A stretch of 64,000 nucleotides of DNA, from assembly GCF_003336705.1 (NCBI RefSeq), contig NZ_QMDL01000005.1, forward strand, positions 62,001 through 126,000, given 5' to 3'. Shown here piece after piece: positions 47,199 through 56,964 of the stretch. The notes beneath the pieces were generated by a model. That model saw only the letters and a program-made list of their open reading frames with translations, made no database searches and was not told the DNA's origin. How positions within the stretch are numbered: the first letter of the stretch is position 1; each line of letters starts with the position of its first letter. Both the position numbers and the translations under genes were made by a program. The stretch is from Marinobacter litoralis (GTDB lineage: Bacteria > Pseudomonadota > Gammaproteobacteria > Pseudomonadales > Oleiphilaceae).

Positions 47199-49370
47199 TT
47201 AGCCGGTTTCCTGTGGGTCTACATCTACCATCCATTTGGTGCTGCTCGGCAGTTTGGTTTGGTCCAAGTGCTGGCACAGATAGGTGAGCAATCGGTTGAG
47301 TTGTTTGCGATGATCGCTCACCAATATGAGCTGGGCGCGGTGCCGGTCGGCTTTTCGGGCGATGACCGCAGGAAGTGGGCCCCAAACTTCAACGCCGGGT
47401 GTGCTGGCCATGGGTTTTAGTGAATCCAGAAGTTGCAGACTGTTTTGCATGGTGTCGGCTTCTGCGCGCAGGATGGCCATGGCGCGAAAGGGGGGGAGTT
47501 GCCCGGATTCCCGTTCGGCCAGAAGCTGGTCCGCAATGGCAGGGTAATTGCCTTGGCATAGCGCGTTCAGCAGGGGGTGGTCACTGTGGCAGGTCTGGAT
47601 GAGCACCTTGCCGGGCTTGTCGCCTCGGCCGGCACGGCCGCTGACTTGCAGCAGAGTTTGTACCATTTGTTCTGGAGCGCGGAAGTCCACACTGAATAAG
47701 CCGCCGTCGGCATTGACCACGGTGACTAACGTGACGTTGGGAAAGTCGTGGCCTTTAGCGAGCATTTGGGTGCCCACCAATATGCAGGGTTCGCCGCTGT
47801 TTACTTTTTTCAGGATGGCCTGAATGCTGCCTTTGCGCTGGGTGCTGTCTCGGTCTACCCGAACGATCGGGGTGTCGGGGAACTGTTCTGCCAGTGTTTC
47901 TTCCGTGCGTTCGGTGCCTTGGCCTACCGGTTTGAAGTTTTCGCTTTTGCATTTCGGGCAGGTGTGGGTTGCTGCGGCTTGGTAGTCGCAGTGGTGGCAG
48001 CGCATGGCCCGGTCGCGCCGGTGGTAGGTCAGGCGCGTGTCACATCGGGGGCATTCTTCCATGTGGCCGCAGTCAAAGCACATCATGATCGGTGCAAAGC
48101 CACGGCGATTCACGAAAACCAGTGCCTGCTCGCCTCTATCCAGCGTTTCCTTAATAGCTGTCAGTGCAGGGCGGGCCAGCCCAGCTTCAAGTGGGCGGCT
48201 GCGAATATCCAGCAGCGTCAGTTCGGGCGGTTTGGCGTTACCGGCTCTTTGTTCCAGGCGGGCAAGGTTGTATTTGCCTTGGCTGGCGTTATGCCAGGAT
48301 TCCAGTGAAGGCGTTGCCGAGCCGAGAATCACAGGGCATTGGTTCAGATGAGCACGGTAAACGGCGACATCGCGACCTGAGTAGCGAAAACCTTCGCCTT
48401 GCTTGTAGGAGCTGTCGTGCTCTTCATCCACGATGATGGTGCGAAGGTTAATAAAGGGAAGCAGTACGGCGGACCGGGTGCCGATAAGAATGATTGGGTC
48501 GCCGTTACGGATTTTTAGCCAGGTGCTCAGGCGTTCGCCGTCGTTAAGGGCTGAGTGCCAAACCTGAATACGGTTGCCGAAATAGCGCCGGAAGCGAGCG
48601 ACGGTTTGCGGTGTCAGATTGATTTCCGGAACCAGCACCAACGCTTGTTCGTCATGCTGAAGGCGCGTTTTTAGATAGTGTAGGTACAGCTCGGTTTTGC
48701 CGCTACCGGTGATGCCGAACAGCAAACTTGCGGAGAACTGTTTGATGTCTTCCGGTAGCTCTCCGGCAGCCTCTTGCTGGGCGCTGGACAATATCGGAGC
48801 GGGGAGAGCTGTCTCCGGGATGTGCGGTTGTGCATTTGAGGTGGCGCCTTGTTGGATCAGTTCTTTTTGTTCCAGCGAGCGAATCTGGGCTCGACTATAG
48901 CCAGACTGCACCAGTGCGCTGGTGGTGATGCCGGGCGTGGCTTTTATGGTGTTGAAGAGTGCGACTTGCCGATGGGCGTTTGCTGGAAGTGCCGCTTCGG
49001 TTGCGGTGGTTTGCCATTGCTCGTCGGGTTTCAGAGCTGCGGGTCTTCCGCGCCGAAGCGCCGGGGGTAGGGCGGTAAACAGGCATTCCCCCAGTGGGTG
49101 TTGGTAGTAGTCGCTGGCCCAGGTGAGCAGGCGAAAGGTGTTTTCCGGTAACGCGGCCCACGGCTCAAGTGCGGCTTGTATGGGTTTTAGGGTGACGCCT
49201 TCCGGCGGCTGCACACCGGTTTCAACCACAAGGCCGGTCAATGTTTGTCGGCCAAAGGGCACCTTAACGCGCTGGCCGGGTGTCAGCTCCAGAGCGTCCG
49301 GGATGCGGTAATCGAACAGCCGGCGCAGGGGGCGGTTCAAGGCGATGCGTGCGGTTTTGGGCTGTGTCAC
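47199..49370 (-). CDS. priA: Primosomal protein N' (replication restart helicase)
   Basis: 723 residues from GTG 49370 (E. coli 732); a longer frame reaches 49529, but the extra N-terminal 53 residues do not look like PriA. The N-terminal 3'-DNA binding domain opens IALNRPLRRLFDYRIP. Walker A is GITGSGKTELYLHY, and the DEEH box is in VDEEHDSSYKQ. The two zinc sites are Cys clusters in CFDCGHMEECPRCD and HHCDYQ / CPKCKSEN. It restarts stalled forks and is divergent from rpmE. Confidence 0.95.
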   Translation of the reverse strand: MTQPKTARIALNRPLRRLFDYRIPDALELTPGQRVKVPFGRQTLTGLVVETGVQPPEGVTLKPIQAALEPWAALPENTFRLLTWASDYYQHPLGECLFTALPPALRRGRPAALKPDEQWQTTATEAALPANAHRQVALFNTIKATPGITTSALVQSGYSRAQIRSLEQKELIQQGATSNAQPHIPETALPAPILSSAQQEAAGELPEDIKQFSASLLFGITGSGKTELYLHYLKTRLQHDEQALVLVPEINLTPQTVARFRRYFGNRIQVWHSALNDGERLSTWLKIRNGDPIILIGTRSAVLLPFINLRTIIVDEEHDSSYKQGEGFRYSGRDVAVYRAHLNQCPVILGSATPSLESWHNASQGKYNLARLEQRAGNAKPPELTLLDIRSRPLEAGLARPALTAIKETLDRGEQALVFVNRRGFAPIMMCFDCGHMEECPRCDTRLTYHRRDRAMRCHHCDYQAAATHTCPKCKSENFKPVGQGTERTEETLAEQFPDTPIVRVDRDSTQRKGSIQAILKKVNSGEPCILVGTQMLAKGHDFPNVTLVTVVNADGGLFSVDFRAPEQMVQTLLQVSGRAGRGDKPGKVLIQTCHSDHPLLNALCQGNYPAIADQLLAERESGQLPPFRAMAILRAEADTMQNSLQLLDSLKPMASTPGVEVWGPLPAVIARKADRHRAQLILVSDHRKQLNRLLTYLCQHLDQTKLPSSTKWMVDVDPQETG

Positions 49371-49603
49371 GGTATCTGCGTATCCTGAAAATCGGTGAAA
49401 TAGCGCCGGCGGATGGTTTTGACGTAATAGACACTGCGGAAGATACTTGCCTGTGGCCGGCTTTGCCAGTAAGATTCGCGGTCTGTTTCTGGCCGGGCGT
49501 GGTAGTGCGCGGTCTTTCAATTGATTCAAAATTGCGGTGCCTGACCCAAAAACCGGTTTTTCCGGAGGTGATCAGGTAGCGGCATGCCCGAAAGAGGTTC
49601 GCC

Positions 49604-49825
49604 ATGAAAGAAGGTATTCATCCTAAGTACGAAGACATCACTGCTACCTGTTCTTGCGGTAACGTGATCAAGACCCGCTCTACTGTTGGTCACGACCTGC
49701 AGCTGGACGTATGCTCCCAGTGCCACCCGTTCTACACTGGTAAGCAGAAGGTTATGGACACCGGTGGTCGTATCGATAAGTTCAACAAGCGTTTCGGTGG
49801 TCGTATCGGTGCTAAGAAAGACTGA
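49604..49825 (+). CDS. rpmE: 50S ribosomal protein L31 (zinc-binding C+ type)
   Basis: 73 residues. It keeps the four zinc-binding cysteines (Cys16, Cys18, Cys37, Cys40) in TCSCGN and DVCSQCHPF, so it is the zinc-bound form. MKEGIHPKY (1-9) is the family start. Codon use is strongly biased, as expected for a ribosomal protein. It is divergent from priA and ends in a clear terminator. Confidence 0.97.
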   Translation: MKEGIHPKYEDITATCSCGNVIKTRSTVGHDLQLDVCSQCHPFYTGKQKVMDTGGRIDKFNKRFGGRIGAKKD

Positions 49826-49842
49826 GCACAGCCGGAATGTTG

Positions 49843-49869
49843 AAAAAAGCGCCTACGGGCGCTTTTTTT
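49843..49869 (+). terminator. Intrinsic terminator of rpmE
   Basis: AAAAAAGCGCC (49843-49853), loop TACG, GGCGCTTTTTT (49858-49868). It lies 17 bases after the rpmE stop. Confidence 0.93.
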
Positions 49870-49946
49870 GTGCCTGAAATTTACGCATTAATCATTCTTA
49901 TAAGCAAAATGCCCTATTGACTGGTTATAAAATATTCGGGTTTAGC

Positions 49947-49975
49947 TTGTCGTTTTGGGATGGGCGCGCCATAAT
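49947..49975 (+). promoter_or_regulatory. Candidate sigma70 promoter of the malic enzyme gene
   Basis: TTGTCG (49947-49952), a 17-base spacer, then CATAAT (49970-49975). A start near 49982 would leave about 60 leader bases before ATG 50042. The spacer contains GGCGCGCC. Confidence 0.5.
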
Positions 49976-50041
49976 GTCGCGCTCCGTCGACCTGAGGTCA
50001 GGCGGCTTTTACTTTTAAACGTGACAAACGGAACAGTGGCA

Positions 50042-51307
50042 ATGTCTCAAGATCTGAAAGAAGCAGCCCTTGAATATCACGCCAAACCGCGGCCGGGTAA
50101 GCTGAGTGTAGAAGTCACTAAGCCTACTCAAACAGCTCGCGATCTATCTCTGGCGTACAGTCCTGGAGTTGCCGAGCCGGTCCGCGAGATCGCGAAGGAC
50201 CCCGAGAACGCATACAAATATACCGCCAAGGGTAACCTGGTTGCCGTTATTTCTGACGGTACCGCTATCCTGGGTCTGGGTAACCTCGGGCCTCTGGCGA
50301 GTAAGCCGGTAATGGAAGGCAAAGGCGTACTGTTCAAGCGCTTTGCCGGAATTGACGTATTCGATATCGAAGTTAATTCCGAAAGCCCGCAAGCGTTTAT
50401 TGAAACTGTTGAGCGCATCGCGGACACCTTTGGTGGCATCAACCTGGAAGACATCAAAGCGCCTGAGTGCTTTGAAATTGAGCGCGCACTGATTGAAAAG
50501 TGCAACGTGCCCATCTTCCACGATGACCAGCATGGTACGGCGATCGTTACTGCAGCAGGCATGATCAATGCCCTCGAGCTGCAGGGCAAAAACATTGAAG
50601 ACGCGAAAGTTGTCTGCTTGGGCGCTGGCGCTGCAGCCATTGCTTGCTCCAAGCTGCTGATCAGCTGTGGTGTTCGCTCTGAAAATATCTTCATGCTCGA
50701 CCGCAAGGGTGTGATCCACTCTGGTCGTGATGATCTGAACCAGTACAAAGCGATGTTTGCAAACGACACAGACAAGCGCACGCTGGATGATGCGATCGAC
50801 GGCGCAGACGTATTCCTGGGTCTGTCCGGTCCTGATCTTCTGTCAGCGGAACAGCTGAAGAAGATGGCGCCGAACCCGATCGTTTTCGCATGCTCTAACC
50901 CGGATCCGGAAATCAATCACGCGCTGGCTATGGCTACCCGTGATGACCTGATCATGGCTACGGGTCGTTCGGACTACCCGAACCAGGTGAACAATGTGTT
51001 GGGCTTCCCGTTCATTTTCCGTGGTGCTCTGGACGTTCGCGCGACCTGCATCAACGAAGAAATGAAAGTGGCAGCGGTTAACGCTATCCGCGAACTGGCG
51101 AAAGAGTCTGTGCCTCAGGAAATCTGTGAAGCCTACGGCGTAGACAGCCTCGAATTCGGTAAGGACTACATTATTCCTAAGCCGATGGATGTTCGCTTGC
51201 TGGAAGTTGTACCTGCTGCGGTAGCTCGCGCTGCTGTAGATTCAGGTGTAGCAGGACAACCTTATCCTGCGCACTACCCGCTGAAGTCTATGGACGACAT
51301 CATCTAA
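50042..51307 (+). CDS. NAD(P)-dependent malic enzyme
   Basis: 421 residues from ATG 50042; in-frame codons back to 49955 lie in the leader. It decarboxylates malate to pyruvate. The malic domain has LAYSPGVAEPVREI and DQHGTAIVTAAGM; the NAD(P)-binding domain has VVCLGAGAAAIACSKLL; and PNPIVFACSNPDPEI holds the active-site region. The phosphotransacetylase domain of long MaeB enzymes is missing, so this is the short form. Rossmann residues do not clearly fix NAD versus NADP. Confidence 0.92.
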   Translation: MSQDLKEAALEYHAKPRPGKLSVEVTKPTQTARDLSLAYSPGVAEPVREIAKDPENAYKYTAKGNLVAVISDGTAILGLGNLGPLASKPVMEGKGVLFKRFAGIDVFDIEVNSESPQAFIETVERIADTFGGINLEDIKAPECFEIERALIEKCNVPIFHDDQHGTAIVTAAGMINALELQGKNIEDAKVVCLGAGAAAIACSKLLISCGVRSENIFMLDRKGVIHSGRDDLNQYKAMFANDTDKRTLDDAIDGADVFLGLSGPDLLSAEQLKKMAPNPIVFACSNPDPEINHALAMATRDDLIMATGRSDYPNQVNNVLGFPFIFRGALDVRATCINEEMKVAAVNAIRELAKESVPQEICEAYGVDSLEFGKDYIIPKPMDVRLLEVVPAAVARAAVDSGVAGQPYPAHYPLKSMDDII

Positions 51308-51333
51308 CTCCGATGTAGTTCAGCTTCATGCAT

Positions 51334-51365
51334 AAAAAACCGGCGGTGATCCCGCCGGTTTTTTT
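51334..51365. terminator. Intrinsic terminator between malic enzyme and mrcA genes
   Basis: AAAAAACCGGCGG (51334-51346), a 5-base loop, CCGCCGG and a T7 run to 51365. It can serve both converging genes. Confidence 0.92.
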
Positions 51366-51395
51366 GTGGTTGCTTGTTTTGCCTGAGCTCCCGGC

Positions 51396-53897
51396 TTAGA
51401 AGATCTGCCGGGAGAAGCTTTCCGGCGCGCTACCGGATGGATTTTCAAGTTGGTCGGCGGTTAACGGCGCGGGAACATTCTCTTCTTTGAAGAGCTCAAA
51501 AACGCCATCTTCATTTGGGTGCGCGCGCTCGCCGGTTTCCGGATTGATGCGAATGTTGGCCAGGCCATTGGGTCGCGGCATCAATGAAGGAGGAGTGTCC
51601 GCCAGTGCAACCTTCATGTAGTCAATCCAGATGGGAAGTGCGGTGCTTGCGCCGTATTCTCCACGCCCAAGCGGTGCGGGCTGGTCAAAGCCGACATAAA
51701 CCGTTGTCGCGATGCTGTGATTGTAGCCGGCGAACCAGGTGTCTTTCTGTTCGTTTGTCGTGCCGGTTTTTCCGGCTAAATCGCTGCGCCCCAAGGCTCT
51801 GGCGCGGCGACCGGTGCCCTGTTGAATCACGTCTTGCATGATGGAATGCATGATGTAAACCGAGCGGGTGTCCGCCAGTTTGCGCATGATTCTGGGGCTC
51901 TCGGAATTTTGTGAAGCAGGGAGAATAATGCCGACCGTTTCTGGCGCGGATTCAACGGGTTCAGTGTTTTCACTGCTAGAGCTGTATTGTGCCTCGAGCG
52001 CGTCGCAATCGCGGTCGCACAGAATCGTTTCCGGTGCTTCGTAAATTACGGTGCCATTGGATTCGCGAATGCTTTCAATCAAATAGGGCTGCACGTCATA
52101 ACCGCCATTGGCGATGATGGCGAAGCCGCGAGCCAGCTCCATGGGGCTGAGCAGTCCGCTTCCCAACGACAATGACAAGTTTTCGGGCATATTGTTGGTC
52201 GGGATTTTGAGCTGTTCCAGGTAGTCGAGCGTAGTGCGAATGCCTAGATCGCGCAGTAATCGAATGGATACCAGGTTGCGCGACCGATACAAACCTTTGC
52301 GCAGGGTTGTTGGTCCGTAGAATTGCCCGGAAGCATTTTGCGGGCGCCACGAGCCTTCAAGGTCGGAGTTATCAAGCACAATTGGCGCGTCGTTATAAAT
52401 GGTGGCGGGTGTGCGCCCGTTCTCCAGTGCGGCTAGATAAAGAAACGGCTTAAACGTGGAGCCTGGTTGGCGCTTTGCCTGGGTTGCCCGGTTGTATTTG
52501 CTTTGACCGAAGCTGTAGCCGCCGGTGAGTGCTTCAATGGCGCCGGTCTTGGCATTCAGGGAGATGAGCGCGCCTTCGACATTTGGTACTTGGGCCAAAG
52601 CAACGTTTTGCGTGACTGTCGTGGCATCTTCGGAGGGCTGCTCGGCGCTGAGGGCTTTTACATAAATGACATCGCCGACACTGACGACGTCAGAGGGTTT
52701 TTTCGGCTCGGGGCCTGTCAGGCTTTCCGTGCGGTGCCTGCGTGCCCACTTCATGGAGTCAAACGCCATGGTAGTGGGGCCGAGTGCGCGAGTGTGTGTT
52801 TGGACTTTCCCGTTCTTGTCGTCAATCGATGTGACAATGGCTGGCAGTAGGCGTTCTACGGTCGGGTAGTTGGCAAGTTCCCCTGAAAGTTCGGCGGCCG
52901 TCATGCCGTCGATGTCCACTTGTCCGATAGCGCCCCGGTAGCCGTGGCGACGATCGTAATCTTCGAGGCCGGCCCTTAATGTGTCGGTTGCGGTCTGTTG
53001 CTTCAAGCTGTCGACGGTGAGAGTGACGCTGTAGCCATCGGTATACGCTGTGTCGCCGAACCTCCGTACCATTTCGGAGCGCGCCATTTCAGCAACGTAA
53101 TCGGCATCGACGTCGGTGTCCCGGGCGTTGTAGCTGGCAGTGATCGGGGCTTCCGAAGCCAGTTCGCGCGCATCACTGGTAATGAATCCCAAACTTTCCA
53201 TGCGTCCGAGTATCCAGTTTCGGCGCACTAGGGCGCGTTCGGGATCGGCGATCGGGTTGTAAGCCGAAGGGGCTTTGGGAAGGCCGGCCAGCATGGCCAT
53301 CTGTGCCAGAGACAGTTCATTAACCGGTTTGTCGTAATAGACTTGAGCTGCAGCGGAAATACCGTAAGCGCGATTGCCCAAATAGATCTTGTTCAGGTAC
53401 AGCTCGAAAATCTTTTCTTTGCTCAGTTCTCGCTCAATTTGAATGGCCAGAAGTATTTCGCTGAACTTGCGAATGAAGGTTCTGTCGCGTGACAAAAAGT
53501 AATTTTTTGCAACCTGCATTGTGATGGTACTGCCACCGGATTGAATCGATCCGGTAGAGATCAGTTCGATCGCAGCCCGTGTCAGGCCTTTGATGTCTAC
53601 TCCGAAGTGTTCGTAAAAACGGGCGTCTTCCGCGGCCAGAAAGGCTTGTAACTGAAGTGTAGGGATCTGTTCGATTGTGACCGGAGTCCTTCTCTTTTCG
53701 CCGAATTCTGCTATTAATTCGTTGTCATGACTGTACACCCGCAAAGGCGTTTGCAGCTTGACGTCGAGAAGTTGTTCTACGGGAGGCAGGCTGGGTCGTA
53801 AATACAGATACAAGCTTGCAGTCAATATGACGGCGACACTCAGGCCGGTAAGAATGATCCAGGCAAAAACACGAGATGTACGCATCAAATGAGACAT
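51396..53897 (-). CDS. mrcA: Penicillin-binding protein 1A (bifunctional glycosyltransferase/transpeptidase)
   Basis: 833 residues. One N-terminal membrane segment (about 10-32). The GT51 transglycosylase has EDARFYEHFGVD and GGSTITMQVAKNYFLSRDR (active Glu in the first). An OB-like insert is followed by the transpeptidase with RQPGSTFKPFLY (nucleophile Ser), SRN and KTGTTNEQKDTWF. It polymerises and cross-links peptidoglycan in the periplasm. It is divergent from pilM, as in Pseudomonas. ATG at residue 5 is a possible alternative start. Confidence 0.95.
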   Translation of the reverse strand: MSHLMRTSRVFAWIILTGLSVAVILTASLYLYLRPSLPPVEQLLDVKLQTPLRVYSHDNELIAEFGEKRRTPVTIEQIPTLQLQAFLAAEDARFYEHFGVDIKGLTRAAIELISTGSIQSGGSTITMQVAKNYFLSRDRTFIRKFSEILLAIQIERELSKEKIFELYLNKIYLGNRAYGISAAAQVYYDKPVNELSLAQMAMLAGLPKAPSAYNPIADPERALVRRNWILGRMESLGFITSDARELASEAPITASYNARDTDVDADYVAEMARSEMVRRFGDTAYTDGYSVTLTVDSLKQQTATDTLRAGLEDYDRRHGYRGAIGQVDIDGMTAAELSGELANYPTVERLLPAIVTSIDDKNGKVQTHTRALGPTTMAFDSMKWARRHRTESLTGPEPKKPSDVVSVGDVIYVKALSAEQPSEDATTVTQNVALAQVPNVEGALISLNAKTGAIEALTGGYSFGQSKYNRATQAKRQPGSTFKPFLYLAALENGRTPATIYNDAPIVLDNSDLEGSWRPQNASGQFYGPTTLRKGLYRSRNLVSIRLLRDLGIRTTLDYLEQLKIPTNNMPENLSLSLGSGLLSPMELARGFAIIANGGYDVQPYLIESIRESNGTVIYEAPETILCDRDCDALEAQYSSSSENTEPVESAPETVGIILPASQNSESPRIMRKLADTRSVYIMHSIMQDVIQQGTGRRARALGRSDLAGKTGTTNEQKDTWFAGYNHSIATTVYVGFDQPAPLGRGEYGASTALPIWIDYMKVALADTPPSLMPRPNGLANIRINPETGERAHPNEDGVFELFKEENVPAPLTADQLENPSGSAPESFSRQIF

Positions 53898-54156
53898 TTT
53901 TTTCTGACATCTGTTAGATATAGGTCTATTATTTGAGAAATTGCTTTAGGAAGGTTTGGCGGCCTTCCGGCATGCAATCTCTCCCGTAAAAACGAGAAAT
54001 TGCATTGTAGACGGAATGAATAAGAAATTCTCTTACATATAAAACAGATAAAAGCAGGAAAACTGCTTAAAACTAAGAGAGCGATCTCGGAGCTTCTGTC
54101 GCTAACAGGCAAGAGACCGAGGGGCTCCAACGCCGGGTGTATTCAACCAGGTATAG

Positions 54157-55229
<1,073 letters not shown>

Positions 55230-55230
<1 letters not shown>

Positions 55231-55793
55231 TGGCAAAAATTAACCTGAGACCTTGGCGCGAAGAGCTGCGTGCGGAGAAACAGAAACAGTTTGTGGTGAT
55301 GATGCTGGGCGCTGTCATTATTGCGGCAGGCTTAGTGTTTTTGTGGAAAACCGATACAGACAACCGAATCGCGTACCAGCAATCACGTAATGCCTACATT
55401 GAAACCGCTACCAAACAGCTGGACAAGCAGATCAAAGAAATTGAGAACCTCAAACGCCAGCGTGATGAGCTGCTCGCTCGGATGAAGGTTATTCAGGATC
55501 TGCAGGGCAAGCGTCCGGTCATTGTTCGAGTGTTTGACGAGTTGGTGCGTACCCTTCCCGATGGCTTGTTCTTTACCGACCTTAAAAAGAGCGGTGAGCG
55601 CCTGGATATCGTCGGCATGGCCGAGTCCAACAGTCGCATTTCTAACCTGATGCGTCAGTTTGAGGAATCCGAATGGTTTACCGGGCCGAACCTGAGCAAC
55701 GTTGCGGCTGCAGATAACCGCCGCGCTGGTTACAGCCAGTTCAATCTATCGGTTCAGCAGAAAACGCCAGAGCCCGAAGGGGAGGATAAATAA
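55230..55793 (+). CDS. pilN: Type IV pilus assembly protein PilN
   Basis: 187 residues. The short cytoplasmic INLRPWREE motif (4-12) binds PilM. One membrane segment follows (about 23-43, FVVMMLGAVIIAAGLVFLW), then a coiled coil and a ferredoxin-like periplasmic domain. It pairs with PilO in the alignment complex. The ATG overlaps the pilM stop by one base, so translation is coupled. Confidence 0.95.
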
Positions 55794-56404
55794 TGAGCCT
55801 CGCGGACTCACTGAAAAGCCTTAACGAATTCGATATCAACGATCTCGATGTCAACAATGCTGGCATTTGGCCCGCGCCAATCAAGGCCATTGTGTTCCTG
55901 TTGGTGTTTGGTCTGATTTTGGGTGGCGGGTATTGGTTTTTTATCAAGGACCAGTACGCCCAACTCGATCGAGTTGAGAGAAAAGAGCAAGAGCTGAAGC
56001 AAACCTACGAGCAGAAAGCCTATCGGGTTGCAAACTTGGAGGTGTTTAAAGCTCAGATGGTTGAAATGGAAGAAACCTTTGGTGCGCTGGTGCGTCAGTT
56101 GCCGAGTGAAACCGAGGTGCCGGGCTTGTTGGAGGATATTACCAATACAGCGCTGGGCAGTGGTCTGAGCTTGCAGGAAGTGAAGCTGCAGCCAGAACGC
56201 CAGAGAGATTTCTATTCGGAGCTTCCGATCAACGTGCGGGTTTCAGGTTCGTATCATGAGCTGGCCTCGTTCGTCAGCAGCGTTGCAAGTTTGCCTCGCA
56301 TCGTTACGCTGCACGATTTGACTATTAAACCAATCGGTGGAAATGGCGAACAACTGGATATGCAGGTTGTTGCCCGTACCTACCGTTACCGGGCTGGAGA
56401 GTAA
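55793..56404 (+). CDS. pilO: Type IV pilus assembly protein PilO
   Basis: 203 residues. N-terminal cytoplasmic part; membrane segment about 24-43 (AIVFLLVFGLILGGGYWFFI); coiled coil (RVERKEQELKQTYEQKAYRV), then a periplasmic ferredoxin-like domain. It dimerises with PilN. The start overlaps the pilN stop by one base. Confidence 0.95.
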   Translation: MSLADSLKSLNEFDINDLDVNNAGIWPAPIKAIVFLLVFGLILGGGYWFFIKDQYAQLDRVERKEQELKQTYEQKAYRVANLEVFKAQMVEMEETFGALVRQLPSETEVPGLLEDITNTALGSGLSLQEVKLQPERQRDFYSELPINVRVSGSYHELASFVSSVASLPRIVTLHDLTIKPIGGNGEQLDMQVVARTYRYRAGE

Positions 56405-56406
56405 GC

Positions 56407-56964
56407 ATGGCAAAGAAGCATGCAGGAAAAGCCTGGCTGGGTGTGTGTCTGGCGTCGTTACTGACAGCTTGTTCCCAGGGCAACGGCTTCTCGGATTTGG
56501 ACAAGTTTATGGCGGATACCCGGGCTAAACCCCGGGGGCACGTAGAGCCTTTGCCAGAGTTCAAGGCCTACGAGGCCTTCAGTTATTCGGCGGCCGACCG
56601 CCGGGCTCCGTTTGAGCCGCCCGTCGATGTGCAGTTGACCATGGTAGACGAAAAGCCCATTACCGACGTGGAGCCCGATCTCGATCGTCCGCGAGAGGTG
56701 CTCGAGAACTTCGATCTGAAGTCGTTGAGTATGGTGGGTACGTTGGAAGGTTCTGGCGGAACTCTTTTCGCGTTGGTGCGGGACGGCGCGTCAGGCATAC
56801 ATCGAGTGCGGGTTGGAAACTACATGGGGCAAAACTATGGCCGTATCGTAGGAGTCAGTGAAACGCGTATCGAACTGATTGAAATCGTTCCGAATGGCCG
56901 GGGTGGATGGGTCGAACGCCCCCGCTCCTTGTCTTTGGATGAGGGCACAGGAGCGGCAGGATGA
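56407..56964 (+). CDS. pilP: Type IV pilus lipoprotein PilP
   Basis: 185 residues. Signal peptide with lipobox LLTAC (Cys22). A flexible linker (about 30-85) leads to a beta-rich domain with SMVGTLEGSGGTLFALVRDG. It links the PilN/PilO complex to the PilQ secretin. The end overlaps pilQ by four bases (ATGA). Confidence 0.93.
   Translation: MAKKHAGKAWLGVCLASLLTACSQGNGFSDLDKFMADTRAKPRGHVEPLPEFKAYEAFSYSAADRRAPFEPPVDVQLTMVDEKPITDVEPDLDRPREVLENFDLKSLSMVGTLEGSGGTLFALVRDGASGIHRVRVGNYMGQNYGRIVGVSETRIELIEIVPNGRGGWVERPRSLSLDEGTGAAG

Noticed and set aside
49371..49529. N-terminal extension of PriA to 49529
   Set aside because: The 53 extra residues are not PriA-like; GTG 49370 gives the normal family start and length.
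50042..51307. Truncated MaeB pseudogene (no phosphotransacetylase domain)
   Set aside because: The frame is intact, ends before a good terminator, and short malic enzymes of about 420 residues are a normal form.
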